A stretch of 15,943 bases of DNA, from positions 1 through 15,943 of the forward strand of contig JACDCH010000260.1 in NCBI GenBank assembly GCA_013694495.1, written 5' to 3'. The stretch is from Acidimicrobiia bacterium. Lineage in GTDB: Bacteria > Actinomycetota > Acidimicrobiia > Acidimicrobiales > JACDCH01. Made by a program: the position numbers and the translations under genes. Below are positions 1 through 9,083 of this stretch, in pieces; the first letter of the stretch is position 1; each line of letters starts with the position of its first letter. A model generated the notes under the pieces. That model was not told the DNA's origin and made no database searches. It saw only the letters and a program-made list of their open reading frames with translations.

Positions 1-1429
<1,429 letters not shown>

Positions 1430-1435
1430 GTGCGG

Positions 1436-1489
1436 TCACGCGGGCCCTGTCGTGTCGTGCGGGGTGGATGCGGGCGAGTGGGTCGGCAT
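1436..1489 (-). other. 17-codon open frame filling the nuoK-nuoL gap
   Basis: The 62-base gap 1430-1491 holds a short ATG frame that starts two bases after the nuoK stop codon and ends six bases before the nuoL ATG. Its peptide would be MPTHSPASTPHDTTGPA, which resembles no family I know. It may be chance in GC-rich DNA, or a device that keeps ribosomes moving from nuoK to nuoL, which lacks a good ribosome binding site. No hairpin or promoter stands out in the gap. Confidence 0.15.
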
Positions 1490-1491
1490 CC

Positions 1492-1815
1492 TCAACCCTT
1501 CAGGAGTGAGACGTCGTCGGCGGTGGAGCCGGGCTTGCGGCGCATGAGGGCGACGATGATCCCGAGGCCGACCACGACCTCCGCCGCCGCCACCACGAGC
1601 ACGAAGAACACGACGGCCTGCCCACCCACGTCGTCGAGCTCCTTGGCGAAGGCGACGAACGTGAGGTTCACGGCGTTGAGCATCAGCTCGACGCACATGA
1701 ACATGACCAGCGGGTTGCGTCGCACGAGCAGCCCGACGGCGCCGATGGTGAACAGGACCGCGCCGAGCACGAGGTACCAGGACACCGTCACCTCGATGGC
1801 GGCGAGCACGTTCAC
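1492..1815 (-). CDS. nuoK: NADH-quinone oxidoreductase subunit K
   Basis: This is a small antiporter-like membrane subunit of complex I that carries part of the proton path. It has 107 residues, close to the usual 100 or so. Three hydrophobic helices are visible at about residues 9-30, 36-58 and 66-91. The two conserved intramembrane glutamates are present: E43 (in CVELMLNAVNL) and E79 (in AAAEVVVGL), matching E36 and E72 of the E. coli protein. The start is GTG at 1815-1813, chosen because it gives the normal N-terminus and overlaps the nuoJ stop codon as GTGA. A longer frame upstream belongs to shadow sequence over nuoI and nuoJ. The four-base overlap implies translational coupling to nuoJ. 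Confidence 0.96.
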   Translation of the reverse strand: MNVLAAIEVTVSWYLVLGAVLFTIGAVGLLVRRNPLVMFMCVELMLNAVNLTFVAFAKELDDVGGQAVVFFVLVVAAAEVVVGLGIIVALMRRKPGSTADDVSLLKG

Positions 1816-2366
1816 GGCTCGACCTGTTCGTCGCCGGCGCGGCGGCGAGGCGTGCGGGCCAGCACGACGGCTCCGACGACGGCGATCACGAGGAGCACCG
1901 ACGTGATCTCGAAGGCGAACAGGTAGTCGGTGAACAGCGCCCGTCCCAGCAGGGCGACGTTCTCTCCGCCGGCCAGCGACCCGATCACGCTGGGAGTGCC
2001 GGTGACGACGTCGCCGTCGCCCTGGGCGAGGAAGAGGGTGGCCAGCGCCACGCCGAGGAGGGCGATGCCGGCCGCGCCGGCCAGCGGGCGCTGCCCGCCG
2101 AGCGGTTCGACGCTGAGGTCCTCGGACCGGTCGACGCCGAGCAGCATGATCACGAACAGGAAGAGCACGACCACGGCGCCGGCGTAGACGATCACCTGCA
2201 CGGCGGCGAGGAAGTGGGCGTCGAGGTCGACGAACAGCACGGCGATCCCGAAGAAGCTGCCGATGAGGCCCAGGGCGGCGTGCACCGGGTTGCGGGCCAG
2301 CACGACGCCGAGGGCGCCGCCCAGCACGGCGGCCGCGGCGAGGACGAAGACGGCGATCTCGATCAT
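1812..2366 (-). CDS. nuoJ: NADH-quinone oxidoreductase subunit J
   Basis: This membrane subunit of complex I sits between NuoA/NuoH and the antiporter-like subunits. It has 184 residues, normal for the family. Five hydrophobic helices are visible at about 3-22, 29-47, 52-78, 95-115 and 150-171. The third contains the conserved stretch YAGAVVVLFLFVIMLL (61-76), the site of the pi-bulge that changes during turnover in known structures. The last helix begins with FEITSVLL, typical of the family. The start is ATG at 2366-2364, overlapping the nuoI TGA by one base (TGATG). A GGAG about ten bases upstream (complement of 2377-2380) may serve as ribosome binding site. The C-terminus is short, charged and cytoplasmic-looking. 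Confidence 0.96.
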   Translation of the reverse strand: MIEIAVFVLAAAAVLGGALGVVLARNPVHAALGLIGSFFGIAVLFVDLDAHFLAAVQVIVYAGAVVVLFLFVIMLLGVDRSEDLSVEPLGGQRPLAGAAGIALLGVALATLFLAQGDGDVVTGTPSVIGSLAGGENVALLGRALFTDYLFAFEITSVLLVIAVVGAVVLARTPRRRAGDEQVEP

Positions 2367-3091
2367 CAGAGGTGCGCTCCGGGCGCGCCGTGACCGTGGT
2401 CGCCGTGGTCGTGGTCGTCGCCCACCTCGACCTCCCCGTCGAGCGCCTCGACGTCAGCCTTGCCCTCGGCCGCGTCCTCCTCGTCGTCGAGCTCGTCGTA
2501 GCTGGCGACGGTGAGCTCCGGCTCCTTGACGCCGAAGCCGAGCTCGCCCGACCACGCCACCTTGCCGACGTAGCGGGCGTCGCCGCTCGCCGCCGTGGCC
2601 CGCACCCACGCCGAGCTGTCCTCGGCGACGTCGTCGGCGTCGGACCAGTCCTCCCACGGCAGCTGCTGCGGCCGGCCGTCGTCGCCCACGAGGAGCTCGG
2701 CCTTCGTGTAGATGGCGTCGGCCCGATCGACGAAGCTGAACTCGAAGAGCTTCGACTCGGTGATCGCCTCGGTCGGGCAGGCCTCGACGCACAGGTCGCA
2801 GTGGATGCAGCGCAGGTAGTTGATCTCATAGACGAACCCGTAGCGCTCGCCGGGCGACACCGGGTCGAGCGGGTCGTTGTCAGCGCCGCGCACGTAGATG
2901 CACCGCGCCGGGCACACGCCGGCGCACAGCTCGCAGCCGATGCACTTCTCCATACCGTCCTCGTAGCGGTTGAGGACGTGGCGGCCGTGCATGCGCTCGG
3001 CCTTGATCCGCTTCTCCTTCGGGTACTCCGTGGTGACCCGCGGCTGGCCCATCTGCCGCAACGTCACGCGGAACCCACCGAGGTAGCCCAC
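2366..3091 (-). CDS. nuoI: NADH-quinone oxidoreductase subunit I (2x 4Fe-4S), acidic/His-rich C-terminal tail
   Basis: This is the peripheral subunit carrying clusters N6a and N6b, which pass electrons to N2 in NuoB. It has 241 residues. Two CxxCxxCxxxC motifs are intact: C50, C53, C56, C60 and C95, C98, C101, C105. The start is GTG at 3091-3089, which shares one base with the nuoH TAG; a GGAGG (complement of 3102-3106) lies ten bases upstream. This start restores the usual N-terminus (GGFRVTLRQM...PRVTTEYP). After the ferredoxin domain the protein continues to about 198 in a usual way, then ends in a strongly acidic tail (about 199-227) and a His/Asp/Gly run (about 226-240, with DDHDHGDHGHG). 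Such an end is not needed for Fe-S binding. Family assignment is certain; the role of the tail is unknown. Confidence 0.97.
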   Translation of the reverse strand: MGYLGGFRVTLRQMGQPRVTTEYPKEKRIKAERMHGRHVLNRYEDGMEKCIGCELCAGVCPARCIYVRGADNDPLDPVSPGERYGFVYEINYLRCIHCDLCVEACPTEAITESKLFEFSFVDRADAIYTKAELLVGDDGRPQQLPWEDWSDADDVAEDSSAWVRATAASGDARYVGKVAWSGELGFGVKEPELTVASYDELDDEEDAAEGKADVEALDGEVEVGDDHDHGDHGHGAPGAHL

Positions 3092-4344
3092 TAGTCGAAG
3101 ACCTCCAGGTCGGCGAGCTCGCGGCGTCGGCGGCCGACGGTGATCGAGGCCTGGAGCAGGACCGCGGCGAGCAGCACACCGGCGCCGACGTAGACCGCCG
3201 GGAGGTAGCCGATGCGCTGGCCGTCGGTGCCGACCGTGTCGGCGCTGCGGATGGCGGCGAGCAGCAGGATCCAGCCGAGGGACAGCGGGATCATCAGCTT
3301 CCAGCCCAGGTCCATCAGCTGGTCGTAGCGGAAGCGGGGCAGCGTGGCCCGGAACCAGATCCAGATGAACGGGAAGATGGCCAGCTTCAGGAAGAACCAC
3401 ACGGTCCCCCACAGCCACCCGGGCAGGATGCCGAGGTCCGGGCCGGCGGGGCCGCCGAGGAAGAGGGTGGCGATCACGGCACCGAACGTGATCGTGGCCA
3501 TGAACTCGGCGATGTAGAAGAGCGCGAAGCGGATGGCCGAGTACTCGGTGTTGAAGCCGGCCACCAGCTCTTGCTCGGCCTCGGTCAGGTCGAAGGGCGG
3601 CCGGTTCATCTCCGCGGTGGCGGCGATGAAGAAGACGAAGAACGGCACCACGCCGGTGACGATGAGGTTCCAGTTGGGGAGCAACCCCCGGCCCGGCAGC
3701 GCCTGGAAGGCCACGATGTCGTGGGTGGAGAGCGAGCCGGACACGAGCACCACGGCGACGAGCGACAGGCCGAGGGCGGCCTCGTAGCTCACCATCTGGG
3801 CCGTGGCCCGGACCGAGCCGAGCAGCGGGTACTTCGATCCCGACGACCAACCGGCCAGCATCACGCCGTACACGGCGACCGACGAGCACACGAGCACGAG
3901 CAGGATGCCGGGCTGGGCGTCGAACAGCTGCAGGAACGTGGCGTTGCCCAACAGCGTGACGGTGCCGTCGATGGTGCCGTCGGAGCGGGGGTTGAAGTCG
4001 CCGCCGAAGGGGACGACGGCGAACACGAGGAAGGCGGGGACGGCCGACAGGTACGGCGCCAACCGGTAGACGAGGCGGTCGGCCCGCTCCGGGATCAGGC
4101 CTTCCTTGGTGAACAGCTTCGCCCCGTCGGCCAGCGTCTGCAGGATGCCCCACGGCCCGGCCCGGTTCGGACCGATCCGGTTGGACATGTCGCCGTGGAC
4201 CTTGCGCTCGACCCAGATCATCAGCGCGGTCAGCACCAGCGGGATGGCGAAGACGATGAGCGTCTTCAGCAGCACGAGGAGGATGACGCCGCCGTCGATC
4301 TCGCCGGCGAGGAGGGGATCGCCCGTGGCCAGGAGCGCGGTCAC
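3091..4344 (-). CDS. nuoH: NADH-quinone oxidoreductase subunit H
   Basis: This membrane subunit forms, with NuoB and NuoD, the quinone-binding chamber of complex I. It has 417 residues, at the longer end of the usual 320-420. The signature ERKVHGDMSNRIGPNRAGP is at 46-64 and the second signature AEMNRPPFDLTEAEQELVAG is at 244-263, followed by FNTEYS. Roughly eight hydrophobic helices follow the family pattern. The loop between the first amphipathic segments and the next helix (about 114-130, rich in Gly/Asp/Thr) and the C-terminal extension after 365 account for the extra length. The start is GTG at 4344-4342, overlapping the nuoG TGA as GTGA. The frame is open far upstream, but that part is antiparallel-type shadow over nuoG with no family resemblance. 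Confidence 0.97.
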   Translation of the reverse strand: MTALLATGDPLLAGEIDGGVILLVLLKTLIVFAIPLVLTALMIWVERKVHGDMSNRIGPNRAGPWGILQTLADGAKLFTKEGLIPERADRLVYRLAPYLSAVPAFLVFAVVPFGGDFNPRSDGTIDGTVTLLGNATFLQLFDAQPGILLVLVCSSVAVYGVMLAGWSSGSKYPLLGSVRATAQMVSYEAALGLSLVAVVLVSGSLSTHDIVAFQALPGRGLLPNWNLIVTGVVPFFVFFIAATAEMNRPPFDLTEAEQELVAGFNTEYSAIRFALFYIAEFMATITFGAVIATLFLGGPAGPDLGILPGWLWGTVWFFLKLAIFPFIWIWFRATLPRFRYDQLMDLGWKLMIPLSLGWILLLAAIRSADTVGTDGQRIGYLPAVYVGAGVLLAAVLLQASITVGRRRRELADLEVFD

Positions 4345-7046
4345 GACTTCGTCCCGATGTGGATCGTGGTGACGGGTGCGTGCACGTCGAGCAGGTCGGC
4401 GGGGTCGGCGCCTTCGTGGTTGGTGTAGATCCCGGCCGAGCCCGGCGGGATGCGGTCGTCGGCCACCGCGTCGAGCGTCAGCGAGCCCCGCACCGACGAC
4501 ACCTCGACGGTGGCGGTGGCGTCCAGCCCGAGGCGGGCGAGGTCGGCGGGGTTGAGGCGGAGGCAGGCGACGCGGGCGAGGCCGGCGATCGACGGCGAGT
4601 GCTGGTTGAGCGTGCCGTTGTCGTAGAGGGTCCGGGACACGACGAGCCGCAACCCGTAGGCGTCGACGGCGGGCAGCTCGGTGGCGGTGGCGGGAGGGGC
4701 GAACGACAGCAGCGGGGGTCGCGCCTGCGAGGTCGACGCGCCCCGGGCCACGCCCTTGCCCTCGTCGTCGGACTGCTCGGCCTCGGCCGCCAGCTCGTCG
4801 GCCTGCCGCTCCTCCTGGGACTCGGCGGCCGCGGCCCGGTTCGCAGCGGTCGCCGACCCGGCGTCGACCCGGTGGCGCTGGCTGGCGATCGTGACCCGGG
4901 CGCCGTCGAGCTCGGCGAGCTGGGCCTCGTCGATCGGCATGAGGGCGCCGTCGCGATCGGCGGCCCGCCGCACGATGTCGACCGTGAGGCCGGCGTAGCT
5001 CGGCGCCAGCCGCTCGATCTCGTCCCAGATCCCCCCGATCGACTCGAGCCCGAGGTCGTGGCCGAGGCGGAAGGCGAGCTCGGCGGCGATGTGCCAGTCG
5101 GCGCGGGCGGTGCCCGCCGGCGTCACTTTCTGGGCGACGGTGAGGACGCGGCCCTCGAGGTTCGTGGTGGTGCCGGCCTCCTCGGAGGGCCCGGCGGCGG
5201 GGAGCACCACGTGGGCCAGCGCGGTGGACGCGTTGGGCAGGACGTCGACCGCGATCACGGTGCCGACGGTGTCGAGCGCCGTGCGGGCCAGCTGGTGGTC
5301 GGGGAAGTCGGCGATCGGATCGGCGCCCAGCAGGACGAGCGTGTCGATCTTTCCTTCGGCGGCGGCGGCGAGGATGCCGGTGGCGTCGAGGCCGGTAGCG
5401 GCCGGGACCCGGCCCCACGCCTCGGTGAACCAGTCGCGCCCGGCGTCGATGGTGACGTGGCCGGGCAGCAGCCCGGGCGTGAGGCCCATGTCGAGGGCGC
5501 CGTGCACGTTGGCCCGGCGCAGCACGGTGAGGACATGGGCGTCGGGGAACCCGCCGAGCAGCGCACCGACGGCGTCGACGATGGTGGCCGCCGACTCGCC
5601 GATGGACGGGCGGCCCAGCACGATCGTGAGGCGGGTGGCGCCGCGCAGCAGCTCGCGGGCGGCGCTGACGTCGCCGTCGATCGACAGGCCGCCACCGTCG
5701 CCCCCGCCGAGCAGGCGAGCCACGACAGCGGCCTCGCCCGGGCGGTAGCGCAGCGATGCCGCGGCGAGCGGCGTCATGGAGGTGGACTGCGGGGTGAGCT
5801 CGACGACCTTGACGCCGTGGGCGAGCACGGCGTCGCGCAGGCGCAGGAAGAGGACCGGGACCTCCTCCTTGATGTCCGGCGCCAGGAGCAGCACCGTGCC
5901 GCCGTCGGCGCAGGCGTCGTCGATCGTGGCCCGGGGCAGCCCGAACACGACCTCGGGCGGGAGCCCGTCGGCGAGCTGGCAGTCGACGTTGTCGGTGCCG
6001 AGCACGCCCTTGGCCAGCTTCGCCCACGTGTAGGCGGCCTCGTTCGTGAGCCGGGCGCCGCCGAGGACGGCCACCCGGTCGGCGCCGCCGTCGAGGGCCG
6101 GCCGCAGGGCGTCGGCGGCGCGGCCGATCGCCTCGGACCACGTGGCCTCGCGGGCCGCAGCACCGTCGCGCACAAGCGGGGTGCGAAGGCGCTCCGACGC
6201 GTTCATGGCGTCGAAGTCGAAGCGACCCTTGTCGCACATCCAGCCCCAGTTGACGGGATCGAGGTCGACCCCCTGGCGGCGGATCACCTCGTCGCGGCTG
6301 GCCTCGACGGTGATCCGGCAGCCGAACGAACACGACGTGCAGGTGGACTCGTCCTTCTCGACGTCCCAGGGGCGGGCCCGGAAGCGGTAGGGCCCGGCGG
6401 TGAGCGCCCCGACCGGGCAGATCTGGACCGTGTTGCCCGAGAAGTACGACGCGAACGGGTGCTCGGGGAACGTGTTGACCTCGGTCTGGCCGCCCCGCTC
6501 CTGGAACACGATGAACGCGTCGCCGGCGACGTCGCGGGCGAAGCGCGTGCAGCGGTCGCACAGGATGCAGCGCTCCCGGTCGAGGAGCACGAGGTCGCTC
6601 ACCGGGATCGGCTTCTCGAAGTGGCGCTTCTCCTCGACGAAGCGGCTCTCGCCGGGGCCGAAGGCGTAGGCGTTGTCCTGCAGCGGGCACTCGCCGCCCT
6701 TGTCGCACACCGGGCAGTCGAGCGGGTGGTTGATGAGGAGGAACTCGAGCACGCCGTCCTGGGCCTTCTTCGTGCTCTCCGACAGCGTGTCGACGACCAT
6801 GCCGTCGGCCACCGGGATCATGCAGGCGGGCTGGAGCGCGGGGCCCCGGCCGGTGTCGATGTCGACGATGCACATGCGGCACATGCCGACCGACTTCATC
6901 CGCGGGTGGTAGCAGAACCGCGGGATGTGGATGCCGGCGTTGTCGGCCGCGTCGATGACGAGCTGGCCCTTGTGAGCCTCGACGGCGGCGCCGTTCACGG
7001 TGAGGCTGACGGTGTCGACCGCCACCTCGCGCTTCACGTCGGTCAC
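4341..7046 (-). CDS. nuoG: NADH-quinone oxidoreductase subunit G (Fe-S subunit, with N7 ligands)
   Basis: This is the large Fe-S subunit of the NADH-input arm, 901 residues. An N-terminal 2Fe-2S ferredoxin domain supplies N1b ligands C45, C56, C59 and C75. Next come H107, C111, C114 and C120 (N5 type), then C160, C163, C166 and C210 (N4 type). The extra off-path cluster N7 has all four ligands: C236, C239, C243 and C271, with the classical 27-residue spacing before the last. Residues from about 290 to 720 form a degenerate molybdopterin-oxidoreductase-like domain. A low-complexity Ala/Glu/Gln insert spans about 728-778, followed by a C-terminal molydopterin-dinucleotide-binding-like domain (about 795-895). 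The start is GTG at 7046-7044, overlapping the nuoF TGA as GTGA. GAGG (complement of 7057-7060) lies about ten bases upstream. Confidence 0.96.
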   Translation of the reverse strand: MTDVKREVAVDTVSLTVNGAAVEAHKGQLVIDAADNAGIHIPRFCYHPRMKSVGMCRMCIVDIDTGRGPALQPACMIPVADGMVVDTLSESTKKAQDGVLEFLLINHPLDCPVCDKGGECPLQDNAYAFGPGESRFVEEKRHFEKPIPVSDLVLLDRERCILCDRCTRFARDVAGDAFIVFQERGGQTEVNTFPEHPFASYFSGNTVQICPVGALTAGPYRFRARPWDVEKDESTCTSCSFGCRITVEASRDEVIRRQGVDLDPVNWGWMCDKGRFDFDAMNASERLRTPLVRDGAAAREATWSEAIGRAADALRPALDGGADRVAVLGGARLTNEAAYTWAKLAKGVLGTDNVDCQLADGLPPEVVFGLPRATIDDACADGGTVLLLAPDIKEEVPVLFLRLRDAVLAHGVKVVELTPQSTSMTPLAAASLRYRPGEAAVVARLLGGGDGGGLSIDGDVSAARELLRGATRLTIVLGRPSIGESAATIVDAVGALLGGFPDAHVLTVLRRANVHGALDMGLTPGLLPGHVTIDAGRDWFTEAWGRVPAATGLDATGILAAAAEGKIDTLVLLGADPIADFPDHQLARTALDTVGTVIAVDVLPNASTALAHVVLPAAGPSEEAGTTTNLEGRVLTVAQKVTPAGTARADWHIAAELAFRLGHDLGLESIGGIWDEIERLAPSYAGLTVDIVRRAADRDGALMPIDEAQLAELDGARVTIASQRHRVDAGSATAANRAAAAESQEERQADELAAEAEQSDDEGKGVARGASTSQARPPLLSFAPPATATELPAVDAYGLRLVVSRTLYDNGTLNQHSPSIAGLARVACLRLNPADLARLGLDATATVEVSSVRGSLTLDAVADDRIPPGSAGIYTNHEGADPADLLDVHAPVTTIHIGTKS

Positions 7047-8401
7047 GTCGCGGCCACCTCGACGCGCTTCGGGCCGTAGGCCGCGCCCCTGACCTCGACG
7101 GACGACTCGAGGGCGCCGCCGACGTAGGCCTCGAACTCCTCGCGGAAGCGCAGCAGGGCCGAGGCGATGGGCGACACGGCCGACGGTCCCAGCGGGCAGA
7201 TCGTGGTCTGCCGGGGCGGCCAGGCGATGCCGGGGCTGATGTTGTCGGACACGTCGAGCAGCATGGCCAGGTCGCTCGGACGGCCCTGGCCCTCGATGAT
7301 GCGGCGCAGGATCTTCTCCAACCAGCCGGTGCCCTCGCGGCACGGGGTGCACTTGCCGCACGACTCGCGGCTGAAGAACCGGACGAGGCGGTGGCAGGCC
7401 TTGACGACGTCGGTGTCGGAGTCCATCACCACGACGGCCCCCGAGCCGAGCATCGAGCCGGCCTTGCCGACGGCGCCGGCCTCGAGCGGGAGGTCGAGGT
7501 GCTCCTCGTAGAACCACGGCGCCGACGCCCCACCGGGGATGAACGCCTTGAGGTCCTTGCCGCCGCGGATCCCGCCGCCGTACAGCTGCGACTCGATCAG
7601 GTCGCGGAACGTCGTGACCCCGAACTCCACCTCGAACACGCCGGGCTTCTTCACGTGGCCCGACACCGCGAACAGGCGGGTGCCCCGCGACGTCTCGGCC
7701 CCGAGGGCGCCGAAGGCGGCACCGCCGTTGGACAGGATCCACGGGAGGTTGGAGAGCGTCTCGACGTTGTTGACGATCGTGGGCTGGCCGTAGAGGCCGA
7801 TGGCCGCCGGGAAGTACGGGGGCTTCAGCCGTGGCATCCCGCGGCTGCCCTCGAGCGACTCGATGAGCGCGGTCTCCTCGCCCACGATGTAGGCGCCCGC
7901 CCCCCAGTGGAGGACGACGTCGACGGAGAAGTCGCTGCCGAGGATGTTGCGACCGATGTAGCCGGCGGCGTACGCCTCGTTCAGGGCGGTGGCGATGCGC
8001 TCCTGGGCCAGGGCCATCTCGCCCCGCACGTAGAGGAACGCCTGCGCCAGGCCGACCGCGTAGCACGCGATCAGCACGCCCTCGATGAGCTGGTGCGGAT
8101 CGCGCTCCATGAGGATGCGGTCCTTGTAGGTGCCCGGCTCCGACTCGTCGCCGTTGACGACGAGGTAGCGCGGGAACACGCCCGGCGGGCAGAAGCCCCA
8201 CTTCACGCCGGCCGGGAAGCCGGCGCCGCCCCGGCCCAGCAGGCTCGCCGCCTTGACCTCCTCGACTACCTGGCCGGGCGGGCGCCGGAGGGCGGCGCGC
8301 AGGCCCTCGTAGCCGCCGGTGGTGAGGTAGCGGTCGAGCGTGTGGCCGTCGTCGAGCGCCCACCGGGTGGACACGATCGGCTTGGCGTCGGTGATGGTCA
8401 C
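7043..8401 (-). CDS. nuoF: NADH-quinone oxidoreductase subunit F (NADH/FMN-binding)
   Basis: This is the NADH-oxidising subunit: it binds NADH and FMN and carries cluster N3. It has 452 residues, normal for the family. The flavin/nucleotide loop GRGGAGFPAG is at 56-65. The second glycine-rich signature GAGAYIVGEETALIESLEG is at 167-185. The 4Fe-4S ligands are C348, C351 and C354 (in ESCGKCTPCREGTGW) plus C402 (in TTICPLG). The start is GTG at 8401-8399, giving an N-terminus of about 25 residues before the conserved LDRYLTTGGYEGL; it overlaps the nuoE TGA as GTGA. No convincing Shine-Dalgarno sequence lies upstream, so translation is probably coupled to nuoE. All expected catalytic features are present, so the enzyme should accept NADH. 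Confidence 0.98.
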   Translation of the reverse strand: MTITDAKPIVSTRWALDDGHTLDRYLTTGGYEGLRAALRRPPGQVVEEVKAASLLGRGGAGFPAGVKWGFCPPGVFPRYLVVNGDESEPGTYKDRILMERDPHQLIEGVLIACYAVGLAQAFLYVRGEMALAQERIATALNEAYAAGYIGRNILGSDFSVDVVLHWGAGAYIVGEETALIESLEGSRGMPRLKPPYFPAAIGLYGQPTIVNNVETLSNLPWILSNGGAAFGALGAETSRGTRLFAVSGHVKKPGVFEVEFGVTTFRDLIESQLYGGGIRGGKDLKAFIPGGASAPWFYEEHLDLPLEAGAVGKAGSMLGSGAVVVMDSDTDVVKACHRLVRFFSRESCGKCTPCREGTGWLEKILRRIIEGQGRPSDLAMLLDVSDNISPGIAWPPRQTTICPLGPSAVSPIASALLRFREEFEAYVGGALESSVEVRGAAYGPKRVEVAAT

Positions 8402-9030
8402 GGGTTCGAGCCGTCGTCGGTGAGGGCGGGGCTGTCGGTGAGCCACCCGGGCTGGGCCCCGCCGATGGGCGAGGCGGCGCCGGCGGCGCGGTCCGACGGG
8501 ATCCGCTGGCGGATGCGGGCGAGGGTGCCGTGGGGCGGGATGGTGTCGGCCAGCCGCCCGGCGGCGAGGTCGTCCACGAGCGTGTCGAAGTCGGCAGGGG
8601 TGACGTTGTGGAAGTAGCGGTAGTTCACCTGGAGGGCGGGCGCCTCGGTGCAGGCTGCCTGGCACTCGTACTCCTCGAGCGTGAACAGGCCGTCCGCGGT
8701 GGTGGCGCCGGCCCGGACGCCGAGGCGCTGCTCGGCGTGGTGCAGCAGCTCGTCGCCGCCCATCAGGTGGCAGGAGATGCTCGTGCACACGTTGACGAGG
8801 TAGCGCCCGCACGGCTCGCGCTTGAGCATCTCGTAGAAGCTGGCCGTGCCGAGGACCTCGGCCGGCGTGATGCCCACCAGCTCGCCGATCTGCACGAGGG
8901 CGTCGTCGGCGAGGTGGCCGTCCTGCTCCTGGGCGAGGTGGCACAGCGGGATGACGGCCGACTTGGCGACCGGGTAGCGATCGATGATCTCCCGGGCGAT
9001 GACGTCGTTGCCGGAGGTGAAGCGCGCCAT
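8398..9030 (-). CDS. nuoE: NADH-quinone oxidoreductase subunit E (24 kDa, 2Fe-2S)
   Basis: This is the thioredoxin-fold 2Fe-2S subunit (cluster N1a) that partners NuoF. It has 210 residues. The ligands are C82 and C87 (in VCTSISC) and C123 and C127 (in YECQAAC), with the usual spacing. The N-terminal helical domain (about 8-65, including PLCHLAQEQDGHL) is present. Residues after about 175 form a Pro/Ala/Asp-rich tail of about 35 residues, slightly longer than in many relatives. The start is ATG at 9030-9028; the ribosome binding site is weak (GAGG about twelve bases upstream). The preceding 49 bases hold a GAGC-type repeat and a 17-codon open frame whose stop codon overlaps this ATG. Assignment is firm. 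Confidence 0.97.
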   Translation of the reverse strand: MARFTSGNDVIAREIIDRYPVAKSAVIPLCHLAQEQDGHLADDALVQIGELVGITPAEVLGTASFYEMLKREPCGRYLVNVCTSISCHLMGGDELLHHAEQRLGVRAGATTADGLFTLEEYECQAACTEAPALQVNYRYFHNVTPADFDTLVDDLAAGRLADTIPPHGTLARIRQRIPSDRAAGAASPIGGAQPGWLTDSPALTDDGSNP

Positions 9031-9083
9031 CAGCTCGCGACACCTCGAGCGAGCGACCGCGAGCGAGCGAGGTCGAAACTCAT
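9030..9083 (-). other. 17-codon open frame bridging nuoD and nuoE
   Basis: An ATG frame starts inside the nuoD stop codon (ATGA overlap at 9080-9083) and its TGA shares one base with the nuoE ATG (TGATG at 9028-9032). The peptide would be MSFDLARSRSLARGVAS. It is encoded by the local GAGC-type repeat, so its Leu/Ala/Arg/Ser composition reflects the repeat and not a known protein. It could be a translational bridge between nuoD and nuoE, or chance. Confidence 0.2.
9042..9073. repeat. Short direct and inverted repeat in the nuoD-nuoE gap
   Basis: The 11-base unit CGAGCGAGCGA occurs at 9046-9056 and again at 9060-9070. Flanking these, ACCTCG (9042-9047) is the inverse complement of CGAGGT (9068-9073), so the RNA could form a six-pair stem with a 20-base loop. 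There is no T-run, so it is not a typical terminator. It may be an intergenic repeat family member, an RNA processing or stability element, or an accident of GC-rich sequence. Confidence 0.4.

Noticed and set aside
1492..2829. 445-codon frame ending in NuoK
   Set aside because: Only the last 107 residues are NuoK. The rest is an Arg/Ser/Pro-rich out-of-frame reading of nuoI and nuoJ.
3091..6882. Possible 1263-residue protein ending in NuoH
   Set aside because: Only the last 417 residues resemble a protein family. The upstream part is shadow over nuoG, and a GTG overlapping the nuoG stop codon gives the normal NuoH N-terminus.
4359..7079. 906-codon open frame on the plus strand opposite nuoG
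   Set aside because: It is the mirror of nuoG codon use (third-position GC), with a repetitive Gly/Asp/Val/Ala/Arg product and no motif. Antisense frames of this kind occur opposite most genes in the window.
4341..8363. Possible long fusion protein joining nuoF-region sequence to NuoG
   Set aside because: The frame is open far upstream of nuoG, but the part over nuoF is Arg/Pro/Gly-rich shadow. The recognisable NuoG sequence begins just after the GTG that overlaps the nuoF stop codon.
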